Shown here piece by piece: positions 1-6,528 of a stretch of DNA of 6,819 bases; positions within the stretch are counted from its first letter, which is position 1; each line of letters begins with the position of its first letter. Origin of the DNA: Acidaminococcaceae bacterium (lineage in GTDB: Bacteria > Bacillota > Negativicutes > Acidaminococcales > Acidaminococcaceae); NCBI GenBank assembly GCA_028693975.1, contig JAQUUF010000063.1, positions 1 through 6,819 of the forward strand. The letters run 5' to 3'. The position numbers and the translations under genes were made by a program. The notes under the pieces were generated by a model. That model was not told the origin of the DNA and made no database searches. It was given only the letters and a program-made list of their open reading frames with translations.

Positions 1-726
1 CCAGGTAATTAAAGCCTCTGCCAAATGCCCCACGATGGGAGTCTCGGTGAATTGGTGTGTGCCATCAATTAAATTAATACCCAGCTCCAAGGCATCCTTG
101 GCCCCGTGGTATTTCACATCTCCTGTTACTAAGGTATCAGCGCCAGCCACTACCGCTGCCTGCATGAAGTCTGCTCCGGCGCCGCCCACTACTGCTACTT
201 TGAAGACAGGCAAGCCTGCATCCACATACGTCACCTGGGGCGCACCCAAGGCGGTTTTTACTTTTTTAGCGAAGCCCTTGAGAGTAAGTGGCTTAGCCAA
301 CATACCAATACGGCCTATGCCAGCCTTATCCTCGGCGCCGCCTGAGAATACCTCTGCTTCTTGCAATTCTAGCAGTTGCACCAATACATCATTAACCCCA
401 CCACAAGCGGCATCCAGATTAGTATGGGCAGAGAACACTGCAACCTGTCCTTGAATCAATCTATAGATAAAAGCCATCTTGTCATCCACTACAGCCAGAG
501 ACTTTTTACCCTCCATAAAGAGCGGGTGATGCGTAATAATCATATCTACTTTTTGCTCTAGAGCTTGGTCAGCCACTTCCTCATTCAAATCTAGTGACAC
601 CATGATTTTCTTCACTACCTGCTCTGGCGCACCCAGCATTAAACCAGGATTATCCCAAGCCACAGCCAACTCACGAGGTGCCAAAAGCTCCATCAAAGCA
701 CATACATCCTGCACTTTAGTTTCCAT
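1..726 (-). CDS. Nif3-like dinuclear metal-centre protein (YqfO/YbgI family), 3' end cut off
   Basis: The frame is open from an ATG at 726-724 down to base 1, giving 242 residues with no stop, so the C-terminus lies outside the window. Metal-ligand motifs typical of the Nif3 family are seen in order: THHPLF (H66, H67), HTNLDAA (H101, D105), TGDVKYH (from about 201) and THQFTE (H224, E228). H66, D105, H224 and E228 are the expected metal ligands. The two halves are joined directly through a GIGRIG segment (about 136-141), so the PII-like insert found in Bacillus YqfO is absent. This is the short form of about 250-270 residues, and only some 10-30 residues should be missing. The start overlaps the end of trmK by 11 nt, and a GGAGGAG ribosome site at 740-734 lies 7 nt upstream, implying coupled translation. 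The biochemical role is unsettled. Databases often label the family GTP cyclohydrolase 1 type 2 homologue, and its frequent pairing with trmK hints at an RNA-related job. The family call is firm; the function is not. Confidence 0.93.
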   Translation of the reverse strand, partial: METKVQDVCALMELLAPRELAVAWDNPGLMLGAPEQVVKKIMVSLDLNEEVADQALEQKVDMIITHHPLFMEGKKSLAVVDDKMAFIYRLIQGQVAVFSAHTNLDAACGGVNDVLVQLLELQEAEVFSGGAEDKAGIGRIGMLAKPLTLKGFAKKVKTALGAPQVTYVDAGLPVFKVAVVGGAGADFMQAAVVAGADTLVTGDVKYHGAKDALELGINLIDGTHQFTETPIVGHLAEALITW

Positions 727-1405
727 GTATAATCTCCTCCAATCGTAATTTACGCTCCGCAAATTCCCTGTAGCGTGCGCTCTCTTGCGCTGCCACGCTA
801 TGATTCATAGAGTTTAGCAACCCTTGGTATTTATGGAGCAGAGTCTGCACATAGTCTACAAATCCATCCGGTCGCTCAGCCGCCAACCGTGGCCCCACTT
901 CGTAATAAATATCCTCATAGGGCTGCTCTACACCTGGAACAGCCGCCATAACTACATAAAATCGATTAGCTTCATAAGCCAATCTCTCTTCCACTATCTT
1001 CCACTTATGCTCTTGCAGCCAATGTCGCAGCTCTCTCTCGCCATTCATAGGTTGCAGCACTAACCTAGTAGTCTGCTCGAGTTGCTCCGCTCCCTGCTCT
1101 AAGATATTGATAATCGTTTTGCCACCCATACCAGCAATAGCCACAACCTCAGCCTCAGCGGGCGCTACTTGAGCCAGTCCGTTCCCCTGACGCACAGAGA
1201 TAACACCACCCAAGCCATACTGAGCCACAGTATTCTCCGCTGCCTGACAAGGTCCGGCCGCAATATCCGTAGCCACTGCCTGCCTAATTTTCTGTTGTTG
1301 TGCCAAGAGCACTGGCAAATACGCATGGTCCGTACCCACATCTACCACAGCTACTCCCACCGGCACTAAGCTAGCAATAGTCTCTAATCTCACACCAAAA
1401 CTCAT
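716..1405 (-). CDS. trmK: tRNA (adenine(22)-N(1))-methyltransferase TrmK
   Basis: This is a complete 229-residue protein, normal for the family. TrmK uses S-adenosylmethionine to methylate N1 of adenine 22 in the D-loop region of tRNA, in the cytoplasm. The Rossmann-type methyltransferase core is visible: VDVGTDHAYLP (residues 21-31, the SAM-binding loop with D22, G24, D26 and H27), an acidic residue ending strand 2 in ATDIA (D47), RQGNGL (72-77), the catalytic-region IAGMGG (90-95) and LQPM (117-120). The family C-terminal helical region, rich in charged residues, runs from about 183 to 226 and is probably coiled coil. The ATG at 1405 is preceded by AGGGAGG (1416-1410) only 4 nt away. The stop lies inside the first codons of the downstream nif3-family gene, the usual Gram-positive pairing. 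rpoD (sigA), often found near this pair in Bacilli, is not upstream here. A promoter candidate lies at 1501-1529. Identification is confident. Confidence 0.94.
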   Translation of the reverse strand: MSFGVRLETIASLVPVGVAVVDVGTDHAYLPVLLAQQQKIRQAVATDIAAGPCQAAENTVAQYGLGGVISVRQGNGLAQVAPAEAEVVAIAGMGGKTIINILEQGAEQLEQTTRLVLQPMNGERELRHWLQEHKWKIVEERLAYEANRFYVVMAAVPGVEQPYEDIYYEVGPRLAAERPDGFVDYVQTLLHKYQGLLNSMNHSVAAQESARYREFAERKLRLEEIIHGN

Positions 1406-1437
1406 AATTCCTCCCTATGTAAACCCTATAGCACTAG

Positions 1438-1462
1438 GCAGCGTATCACCTCATGCGTCTGC
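1438..1462 (-). other. Hairpin in the trmK leader
   Basis: On the minus strand GCAGACGCAT and ATACGCTGC face each other across a six-base loop. Four base pairs, a bulged A, two more pairs, a mismatch and two pairs can form. It sits about 33 nt upstream of the trmK ribosome site and is not followed by a T-run, so it is not a terminator. It matches no riboswitch class or T-box that I recognise. It may be chance or a minor 5'-UTR structure. Confidence 0.3.
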
Positions 1463-1500
1463 ATAACTAGCCTCTCAAAAGAACATAGCACTTTATTACT

Positions 1501-1529
1501 ATAATACCATTCGTGAACAAGACGTGCAA
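1501..1529 (-). promoter_or_regulatory. Candidate sigma-A-type promoter for trmK-nif3
   Basis: Read on the minus strand, TATTAT (1506-1501) matches the -10 consensus at 5 of 6 bases. TTGCAC (1529-1524) is a half-matching -35 element, with an ideal 17-nt spacer. Transcription would start near 1494, giving a leader of about 90 nt. The position, downstream of the preceding gene's terminator and ahead of trmK, supports the call. The -35 match is only 3 of 6. Confidence 0.5.
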
Positions 1530-1660
1530 ACGAACATTTTGTGATAAGTGTTAACCAAAAGGCAAGCGGGCATTAGCGGCGACCTTGACATCGTTAGTAA
1601 TGTAATGAAACATTTTGCAGACTTGGTAAAAATCTTTCAGTAGTATTTGTTTTGTTTTAT

Positions 1661-1712
1661 AAAAAATAACAGTTGCCTCGTCGTGCATTGTGCGCACTCT
1701 AAGGTTAACTGT
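1661..1712 (-). terminator. Branched hairpin terminator after the EamA transporter gene, possibly bidirectional
   Basis: Inverted repeats ACAGTT (1669-1674) and AACTGT (1707-1712) form the base. CCT (1676-1678) pairs with AGG (1702-1704), and GTGC (1683-1686) pairs with GCAC (1694-1697) further in. On the minus strand the hairpin is followed by TA and six T (1666-1661). On the plus strand it is followed by CA and seven T (1715-1721), so it could stop transcription both ways. Part of the EamA stop codon lies in the stem. Internal loops weaken the structure. Confidence 0.5.
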
Positions 1713-2593
1713 CATTTTTTTGTTATAGATAATAATAAAACCGTCACTATAATGCAGAGCATACCAAAGATATCTGCCCACCCTAGTCTAGTACCCAAGA
1801 AAGCAACGACGCATAGGATAGACGATAAGGGCTCGGCGCAACTGATGAGCGAAGCTTTGGTCGGACCAATAATAATAACACCTTGCAGGAACAGAGTAAA
1901 AGCCGCCACCGTACCCAAGAGCACAATATAGCCCATAGCAGCTATGGACGCTGCATCCCAGCCTGTACCACAATCCAAGGGATTAAAGAAGAAGGACAAG
2001 AAAACACCCGAGAGCATCTGCCCCCACCCCATAACCTCCATGGTAGTGTACTTCTTCAGAATGTTGCCTGGTACCACCATGTAAAAAGCTAAGGCCACAG
2101 CCGAAATACCACCCCAAAACAAAGCTTCAGGCGAAATTACCAATTCGTCAATTTGGCCATGCGTGCTAATCATAAATACACCCACCAGGGCCAAGACGAT
2201 ACCCAATATCTCTCGCCCTTCCGGCTGTCGCTTGTGTACATAAGCTCCCCAGAGTACTACGAAAATAGGCGCCGTATATTGTAGCACCGTCGCCGTCGCC
2301 GCATTAGACAGGGATACATTGTAGTAGAAACCATACTGTGCTCCCAGCAAGCCCAAAAATGTAAAAGCCAAAAGTTCTATAGTATCGGCTTTGTTGTGAA
2401 AAATACGGAAAACACTGCGCCCCCGGTAGAGCAAATAGCCTAAGAACAAGGCTCCTGCCACAAATTGACGTACAGTAATCAGCCAGCCCGCATTCGTATG
2501 ATAGTTTTGAAATAAAAACTGGCCGCAGACGCCACTGACTCCCCACATAATGGACGCCGCCACAACCAGAATAACTCCACGCATGAATGACAC
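1712..2593 (-). CDS. EamA/DMT-family membrane transporter
   Basis: This is a 293-residue, strongly hydrophobic protein with the length and layout of the 10-helix drug/metabolite transporter superfamily (EamA, RhaT-like). Two homologous five-helix repeats are apparent, about residues 5-142 and 157-290. Family-typical segments are MWGVSG in helix 1, a region around 95-115 with the NAATATVLQYTAPIF pattern, and the SCAEPLSSIL motif (251-260) in the second repeat. Members export or import amino acids, nucleosides or other small metabolites across the cytoplasmic membrane; the substrate cannot be read from the sequence. The start is taken as GTG at 2593-2591, because AAGGAGG (2608-2602) lies 8 nt upstream of it. 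The in-frame ATG at 2584 would be 17 nt away. The gene follows the AEC-family gene by 15 nt and shares its orientation, so the two are probably co-transcribed. Confidence 0.9.
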   Translation of the reverse strand: MSFMRGVILVVAASIMWGVSGVCGQFLFQNYHTNAGWLITVRQFVAGALFLGYLLYRGRSVFRIFHNKADTIELLAFTFLGLLGAQYGFYYNVSLSNAATATVLQYTAPIFVVLWGAYVHKRQPEGREILGIVLALVGVFMISTHGQIDELVISPEALFWGGISAVALAFYMVVPGNILKKYTTMEVMGWGQMLSGVFLSFFFNPLDCGTGWDAASIAAMGYIVLLGTVAAFTLFLQGVIIIGPTKASLISCAEPLSSILCVVAFLGTRLGWADIFGMLCIIVTVLLLSITKK

Positions 2594-2601
2594 TAATTTA
2601 A

Positions 2602-2608
2602 CCTCCTT
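2602..2608 (-). promoter_or_regulatory. Ribosome binding site deciding a GTG start
   Basis: AAGGAGG on the minus strand is a near-perfect Shine-Dalgarno sequence placed 8 nt before GTG at 2593-2591. It abuts the TAG stop of the upstream AEC-family gene. The spacing favours GTG over the ATG three codons later. Confidence 0.8.
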
Positions 2609-3550
2609 CTACCCTCTTAGGACCCACATATAAAAAGGAATGAACACTACTGCCAGACAAGTACTGACAACAGTCAATATAGCTGCATATTTATAATCAG
2701 CGCCATAATACTTAGCAACAATAGACGTATTGGTCATAGCCGGCATCGCCGAGAGCATAACGAAGGATTCAGTCATCAGGTGCGGCACAGCAAAATATGG
2801 TACTAGCGCCAGCACAATCAACGGCGAAACTAAATAACGCCCTCCCATGGCTACTATAATCTCTCTGTCCAGTTTAATTTCATTCCAATTAGTTTTGCTA
2901 ATCGCAATACCAATGAAGAACATCGCCAGCGGCGTAGTCATGTTACCAATATAGGTAAAAGACTGTAGCACCGGCTTGGGCAAGCTCCATCCTAGCAGCA
3001 CGAAAGCTACACCAAAGATAAAACCCAGCAAAGGCGGTGACAATACAGCTTTCACCGTCTGCTTACTAATCAATGGTGCCTTCACACCACCATCTACAGC
3101 AATATCGTGAGCCACTATTACCCAAAAGAAGCTAGTATTCACCATATAATACACCATGACATATGGCGTGCAACTCTCACCAAAAAGGGCCAAACTCAAG
3201 GGTAAACCAATAAAAATAACATTAGAGAGAAAGAACACCGAACAAAAAATGCCTCGGCGCTGTGCTTGCACATGGATTAGCCGCGCCACTAGATGCCCAA
3301 TGCCATAACCGATACTCATAGACAGAATCGGTATCGGCAAGCCGCGGCTCAAAGCTAGCAGACTGTCATGGGTAAAATTATTCAGAATGTTCGCCATCAT
3401 GTAGGTAGGCAAAGTAATCTGCGTGACCAAGTTCGCAATCAGACTAGTACTCTTATCGTCGAACCAGCCACGCTTGGACAGCACAAAGCCTGTAGCTATG
3501 ATAATAAATACTGTGACGATGCCACTAAAAGCGTGCATAACCGCATCCAT
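2609..3550 (-). CDS. AEC-family (auxin efflux carrier-like) transporter
   Basis: This is a 313-residue integral membrane protein of the AEC family (PF03547), which in bacteria includes malate and other organic-acid carriers such as MleP. It shows about ten hydrophobic segments in two halves. Family motifs are visible: FFLSNVIFIGLPL (106-118), NMTTPLAMFFIGI (203-215, the 'TPLA-FFIG' signature of the second half), and AMPAMTNTSIVAKYYG (268-283), followed by the last two helices. The first half contains ITLPTYM (45-51), equivalent to the broken-helix proline segment. The substrate is not identifiable; an organic acid or amino acid is the usual guess. The ATG at 3550 has AAGGA a few bases upstream. 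No convincing promoter was found between it and the upstream terminator at 3587-3620, so expression may depend on a weak or unusual promoter or on readthrough. It is followed by the EamA gene after 15 nt. Confidence 0.91.
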   Translation of the reverse strand: MDAVMHAFSGIVTVFIIIATGFVLSKRGWFDDKSTSLIANLVTQITLPTYMMANILNNFTHDSLLALSRGLPIPILSMSIGYGIGHLVARLIHVQAQRRGIFCSVFFLSNVIFIGLPLSLALFGESCTPYVMVYYMVNTSFFWVIVAHDIAVDGGVKAPLISKQTVKAVLSPPLLGFIFGVAFVLLGWSLPKPVLQSFTYIGNMTTPLAMFFIGIAISKTNWNEIKLDREIIVAMGGRYLVSPLIVLALVPYFAVPHLMTESFVMLSAMPAMTNTSIVAKYYGADYKYAAILTVVSTCLAVVFIPFYMWVLRG

Positions 3551-3586
3551 GACAATTCCTTCTTCCCCACCTCAAATTCGATTAAC

Positions 3587-3620
3587 AAAAAATCACTTCA
3601 AATTAGCTTTGAAGTGATTT
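3587..3620 (-). terminator. Rho-independent terminator after the flavodoxin-fold gene
   Basis: A perfect 13-bp inverted repeat (3590-3602 and 3608-3620) with a 5-nt loop is followed on the minus strand by three more T, making a run of six T that starts in the end of the stem. It lies 18 nt after the stop of the oxidoreductase gene. It ends the nagA-side transcripts and separates them from the transporter pair. No T-run follows on the plus strand, so it acts one way only. Confidence 0.88.
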
Positions 3621-3637
3621 AAACAATTCTGCTTTAA

Positions 3638-4156
3638 TTACATGCCAACCTTTTGGCCCATATTATAAGCCTGCATGCAATATTCAGTCTTGGCTAACGC
3701 ACCGGGGTCTGGGCAATTGCCTGCCAACACTTCACCGGCCTTCTCCCAACCCATATATTTGATTATGCCATCCATGGTCACCGTCAAGCCAACCATAGCT
3801 TCAGCAGGACCGCCACCGGCTGCCAAAACATAGACCTTCTTCTTGCCCTTCATGGTCTCGCCTAGATTAAAGAATCTATCAATAGCAATTTTTAACTGAC
3901 CACTCATGGTAAAGTAATAAATAGGGGTAGCAAAAACCAAAACATCTGCCTCCACCAAAGATTTAGTGATCTTAGTCATATCGTCTTCGACCTTGCACTC
4001 TCTGACGCCATCGCAAGGGGTAATATGCATAAATGCCGTATCAAAACGCTCTACCTTATTGCCTGTTGCTTGTGCACCATAAGCAAAATGTTCCACCAAA
4101 GCATCTGTTGTTCCTTTTTTTACTGGACTACCTGTCAAAATTACAACTTTTTTCAT
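3638..4156 (-). CDS. Flavodoxin-fold NAD(P)H-dependent oxidoreductase (FMN reductase family)
   Basis: This 172-residue cytoplasmic protein belongs to the flavodoxin_2/FMN_red superfamily. The N-terminal strand and phosphate-binding loop TGSPVKKGTT (8-17) bind the FMN phosphate. TPIYYFTMSGQLKIAIDRFF (77-96) is the family's flavin-contacting and dimerisation segment, and AAGGGP (112-117) is the second flavin loop. Related proteins often carry a CxGCxxC-type cysteine cluster before the DDM motif. Here only C48 and C54 remain around PCDGVREC (47-54), before DDM (58-60), so an iron-sulphur or redox-cysteine role is doubtful. Members reduce flavins, quinones, nitro or azo compounds, or serve in redox balance; the substrate is unknown. 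A GAGGAG ribosome site lies about 12 nt upstream of the ATG. A promoter candidate in the end of alkD and a terminator at 3587-3620 suggest it can be expressed alone as well as by readthrough from the nagA operon. Confidence 0.88.
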   Translation of the reverse strand: MKKVVILTGSPVKKGTTDALVEHFAYGAQATGNKVERFDTAFMHITPCDGVRECKVEDDMTKITKSLVEADVLVFATPIYYFTMSGQLKIAIDRFFNLGETMKGKKKVYVLAAGGGPAEAMVGLTVTMDGIIKYMGWEKAGEVLAGNCPDPGALAKTEYCMQAYNMGQKVGM

Positions 4157-4188
4157 CTCAATCAGCTCCTCGTATAATTCATGCTTCT

Positions 4189-4216
4189 ATTATAACACCT
4201 CAGAAGCCTTTGGCAA
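4189..4216 (-). promoter_or_regulatory. Candidate sigma-A promoter for the flavodoxin-fold gene
   Basis: On the minus strand TTGCCA (4216-4211, 5 of 6 to consensus), a 16-nt spacer and a perfect TATAAT (4194-4189) are seen. The -35 lies inside the last codons of alkD. Transcription would start near 4182, about 25 nt ahead of the start codon. This is the best promoter match in the window. Confidence 0.65.
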
Positions 4217-4886
4217 TCTCTTTTAGTCGCTGTTTGTCCTTATATTTCACGCGATAAGACTCCGTACATTTCTGAATGCCCTTCTGCCGTATCTCATCAT
4301 CTAATCTCGGATTAAGGAAAACCGCCTCCGTAAGAACCGGGAACTTGATATAGCAAACAGACAGCGCCCAAGCCGCCGCCATCTGAGCATAATAATCAGC
4401 AGTATTCACATGTAGCAAAACATCCAGAACAGATTCAATATAATGCTCATCCACAAAATGATCCAGCAGCATCACTAGACCAAACCGCAAAGGATACTCC
4501 TCAGCAGAACCCAGATAATCCTGCAAGAAGTTCCAATAACTCTCCTGCTCCTTGTCCGCCTCTTTAATCGTACTACACACCACATCACAAATAGCCCAAT
4601 TATTAATCAGCGGCACGAATTCTTCCAAGAGTTTCTGCCTTGCGCTTACGCTCATTGGAGCCTGAGCTATTATCAGTCCCCGTACCACTCGCTCTTCATA
4701 ATAATCCGTACCCAAATCCACCAAGGCCTGCTGCCACTGCCCTGTGGCCAGCTCCTTGGCCAGAGCCCTCAGCTCCGGCACTCGTACACCGATAATATTC
4801 TCTGCTCCCGGCACCAGTGAGCCGTGAAATTTCTGGTATTGCGCATCTTGTAGTGCAAATAGTCTCTCTCTTAGTGTTGTGTCCAT
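4200..4886 (-). CDS. AlkD-type DNA alkylation repair protein (DNA glycosylase)
   Basis: This 228-residue protein of the DNA_alkylation family (PF08713) is close to Bacillus cereus AlkD in length (about 237). AlkD is an all-helical HEAT-like-repeat glycosylase that removes N3- and N7-alkylated purines without flipping the base into a pocket. The residues known to matter in B. cereus AlkD (W109, D113, R148, W187) have plausible equivalents at matching spacing: W97 and D101 in NNWAICD (95-101), R134 in YPLRFGL (131-137) and W173 in AAAWAL (170-175). Other family-typical segments are GVRVPELRALAKEL (33-46) and YYEERVVRGLII (62-73). An active enzyme is therefore likely, though the alignment is from memory. 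The ATG at 4886 has only a weak ribosome site. It lies 24 nt after the EIIA gene in the same direction, so it probably rides on the nagA transcript. A repair gene has no evident metabolic link to amino-sugar use. Confidence 0.88.
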   Translation of the reverse strand: MDTTLRERLFALQDAQYQKFHGSLVPGAENIIGVRVPELRALAKELATGQWQQALVDLGTDYYEERVVRGLIIAQAPMSVSARQKLLEEFVPLINNWAICDVVCSTIKEADKEQESYWNFLQDYLGSAEEYPLRFGLVMLLDHFVDEHYIESVLDVLLHVNTADYYAQMAAAWALSVCYIKFPVLTEAVFLNPRLDDEIRQKGIQKCTESYRVKYKDKQRLKEIAKGF

Positions 4887-4910
4887 AGTGTCCGACTTGT
4901 TGTCTGCCCC

Positions 4911-5378
4911 CTATTTATAAGTAATTATTAATACTGCATCAGAATTAGTCAAATCTTTCTTGAGAGCACTAACAGCCTCCTCTTGATTAACCACAGTTAC
5001 CATAGTGGTCAATTTCTTGCCTGCAGCTGTAATAACAGCTGGGTCAAATTCCACCAATTTGTCCCCGCTCTTGACCTCTTGCCCTACCTGCACCCAAGGA
5101 CGGAAGCCCTTACCCGCCAAATTAACTGTGTCCAGTCCAATATGCAGCATGATTTGCACGCCTTTATTCTCAATAACCAAGGCATGATAAGTATCAGCCA
5201 AATGTACTATTTTGCCCGCGCAAGGCGCTGTGACAACGCAGCCCGTCGGCTCTACAGCGAAGCCATCGCCTAGCATTTTTTGAGCAAATACCTCATCGGC
5301 AACTGTCGTAATATCCAGCACCTGACCGGTCACAGGCACAGCCACCTTAAATTCTTTCTTAGCAAAAAATCCCAACAT
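4911..5378 (-). CDS. PTS glucose-family EIIA component, free-standing (Crr-like)
   Basis: This 155-residue single-domain protein belongs to the EIIA-Glc family (PF00358). It takes phosphate from HPr and passes it to an EIIB domain of a sugar permease at the membrane. The phospho-acceptor H79 lies in IMLHIGLDTV (76-85) and the supporting H65 in TYHALVIE (63-70). PTGCVVTAPCAGKI (44-57) and the KGFRPWVQVGQEVKSGDKL segment (90-108) are further hallmarks. No EIIB or EIIC domain is attached. The start is placed at ATG 5378, with AAGGGTGAG at 5394-5386. This gives the standard N-terminus and a 4-nt gap from nagA; a longer reading from 5453 would overlap nagA by 71 nt with non-homologous residues. 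The link to nagA, and to murQ nearby, suggests it serves a GlcNAc or MurNAc permease lacking its own EIIA, as Crr does for MurP in E. coli, or the general glucose-family pool. Specificity is inference. Confidence 0.92.
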   Translation of the reverse strand: MLGFFAKKEFKVAVPVTGQVLDITTVADEVFAQKMLGDGFAVEPTGCVVTAPCAGKIVHLADTYHALVIENKGVQIMLHIGLDTVNLAGKGFRPWVQVGQEVKSGDKLVEFDPAVITAAGKKLTTMVTVVNQEEAVSALKKDLTNSDAVLIITYK

Positions 5379-5382
5379 ACAA

Positions 5383-6528
5383 TCACTCACCCTTACTCTG
5401 ATATACTTGCTCGCCACCCACATAAGTAGCAGCAATATGGAAATTCTCATCACACAAAACTATATCGGCCCGCTTACCTACCGTGAGGCTGCCCCTATCT
5501 TGCAGCTGCAGCTCTCTAGCAGGATTGCTCGTCACCATGCCAACCACTTCTACTAGGGAAGCTCCGGTATTTGCTTGGAAATTAGCCAAAGCTCTATCCA
5601 TCGTCAACACACTGCCAGCTATAGTGCCATCTGCTAGCGTCGCCGTCATACCGTGAACCGTCACCTGCTGCCCACCCAATTCTGATGCCCCATCGCCTAG
5701 GAGACAGGCCCTGATAGAATCAGTAATAAGCTCAATATGTTCACTGCCCTTGAGCTGGTAAGTTAATCTTTGTACCACAGGATGCACATGGACATTATCA
5801 CAAATTAGCTCACACATGACGTCGGCATCAGCTAGCGCCGCCCCAACTATACCCGGCTGCCTATGATGTAGCCCTGTCATAGCATTATACAAATGAGTCA
5901 CATGGCTAAACCCTCGCGTAGCAAAAGCTTGCTGAGCAGTAGCATAATCTGCTCCACTATGTCCTACCGACAGGACTATTCCCTGAGCTTGACACCAAGC
6001 AGTGAACTCCTCTCCCTGGAGCAGCTCTGGCGCACAAGTGATAAGCTTAATGACATCGCTATATGGCTCCAGCCAAGCAAGCTGTGGTAAGCAAATATAC
6101 TCTTCCTTCTGCGCACCTTTGTACAAGGGACTAATGAACGGCCCTTCCAAATGACAGCCTAGCACCTGTGCCCCGGCCACACCAGCTCTAGCTTGGCGCA
6201 CCGTCTCCAGTGCTTGAGTAATATTCTCTTGCGTAGCAGTCATAGTCGTAGGCAGATATGCGGTCACTCCCGTAGACGGTAGCAATCTGCTCATCGTTGC
6301 CAGTGCCTCTGCCGTACCATCCATAGCATCAGCGCCACCGCAACCATGAATATGCACATTGATAAATCCCGGCACTACATAGCGCCCACCGGCATCAATA
6401 ATCTCCATTTGGGAACGATTAAGCTCTGTCTTAGGCAATAACTCCCTAATAAATTCATCAAAAACCAACGCCTGTCCCAAGATTAGTTCTTGCCCTACCA
6501 CAATAATACCATTAATTATAGCCTTCAT
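5383..6528 (-). CDS. nagA: N-acetylglucosamine-6-phosphate deacetylase NagA
   Basis: This complete 381-residue protein has the normal family length. It hydrolyses GlcNAc-6-phosphate to glucosamine-6-phosphate and acetate in the cytoplasm, feeding amino-sugar catabolism or cell-wall synthesis. It is an amidohydrolase-superfamily TIM barrel. Metal and active-site motifs in order are HIHGCGG (H59, H61), CHLEGPFIS (E128), SVGHSGADY (H190), THLYNAMTGLHHR (H212), CDNVHVHP (243-250) and LITDS with the catalytic D270. The HxH pair is the Bacillus-type arrangement, unlike the Q-x-N of E. coli NagA. The segment before it reads GFIN where GFID is common. The ATG at 6528 has a modest GAGG ribosome site. 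It is the first gene of a minus-strand operon: nagA, EIIA, alkD and possibly the oxidoreductase. It diverges from murQ, whose product MurQ makes the NagA substrate from MurNAc-6-phosphate. No nagB is visible in the window. Confidence 0.96.
   Translation of the reverse strand: MKAIINGIIVVGQELILGQALVFDEFIRELLPKTELNRSQMEIIDAGGRYVVPGFINVHIHGCGGADAMDGTAEALATMSRLLPSTGVTAYLPTTMTATQENITQALETVRQARAGVAGAQVLGCHLEGPFISPLYKGAQKEEYICLPQLAWLEPYSDVIKLITCAPELLQGEEFTAWCQAQGIVLSVGHSGADYATAQQAFATRGFSHVTHLYNAMTGLHHRQPGIVGAALADADVMCELICDNVHVHPVVQRLTYQLKGSEHIELITDSIRACLLGDGASELGGQQVTVHGMTATLADGTIAGSVLTMDRALANFQANTGASLVEVVGMVTSNPARELQLQDRGSLTVGKRADIVLCDENFHIAATYVGGEQVYQSKGE

Larger units (their letters stand above)
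1406..1711. other. 306-bp gene-free region upstream of trmK
   Basis: No protein gene is supported here. The stretch holds, from right to left, the terminator of the EamA transporter gene (about 1661-1712), an AT-rich spacer, a promoter candidate for trmK (1501-1529) and a transcribed leader of roughly 90 nt (about 1406-1494). The 8-bp word ATAGCACT occurs twice in the plus-strand reading, at 1428-1435 and 1485-1492, bracketing the leader. A 20-residue open stretch on the minus strand ending near 1551 has no ribosome site and was not called. Confidence 0.7.

Noticed and set aside
35..454. Plus-strand open frame of 139 codons at the left edge
   Set aside because: It is antisense to the clearly conserved nif3-family gene, and its translation shows low-complexity A/P/T/S composition.
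1540..1560. TTGTGATAAGTGTTAACCAA as a possible Rex or CRP-like operator
   Set aside because: Only about half of the positions are symmetric, and the half-sites and spacing do not fit the Rex (TTGTGA/TCACAA) or CRP palindromes.
1551..1625. Minus-strand open stretch encoding about 20 residues upstream of trmK
   Set aside because: No ribosome site, very short, no recognisable family, and it sits between a terminator and the trmK promoter.
1883..2546. Other open frames on both strands within the EamA transporter gene
   Set aside because: They are shadows of a gene with clear membrane-transporter homology; none has a ribosome site or recognisable domain.
5379..5453. A 25-residue N-terminal extension of EIIA beginning MMRISILLLL that resembles a signal or membrane segment
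   Set aside because: It overlaps the end of nagA in another frame, has no counterpart in the EIIA family, and a good ATG with a ribosome site exists at 5378.
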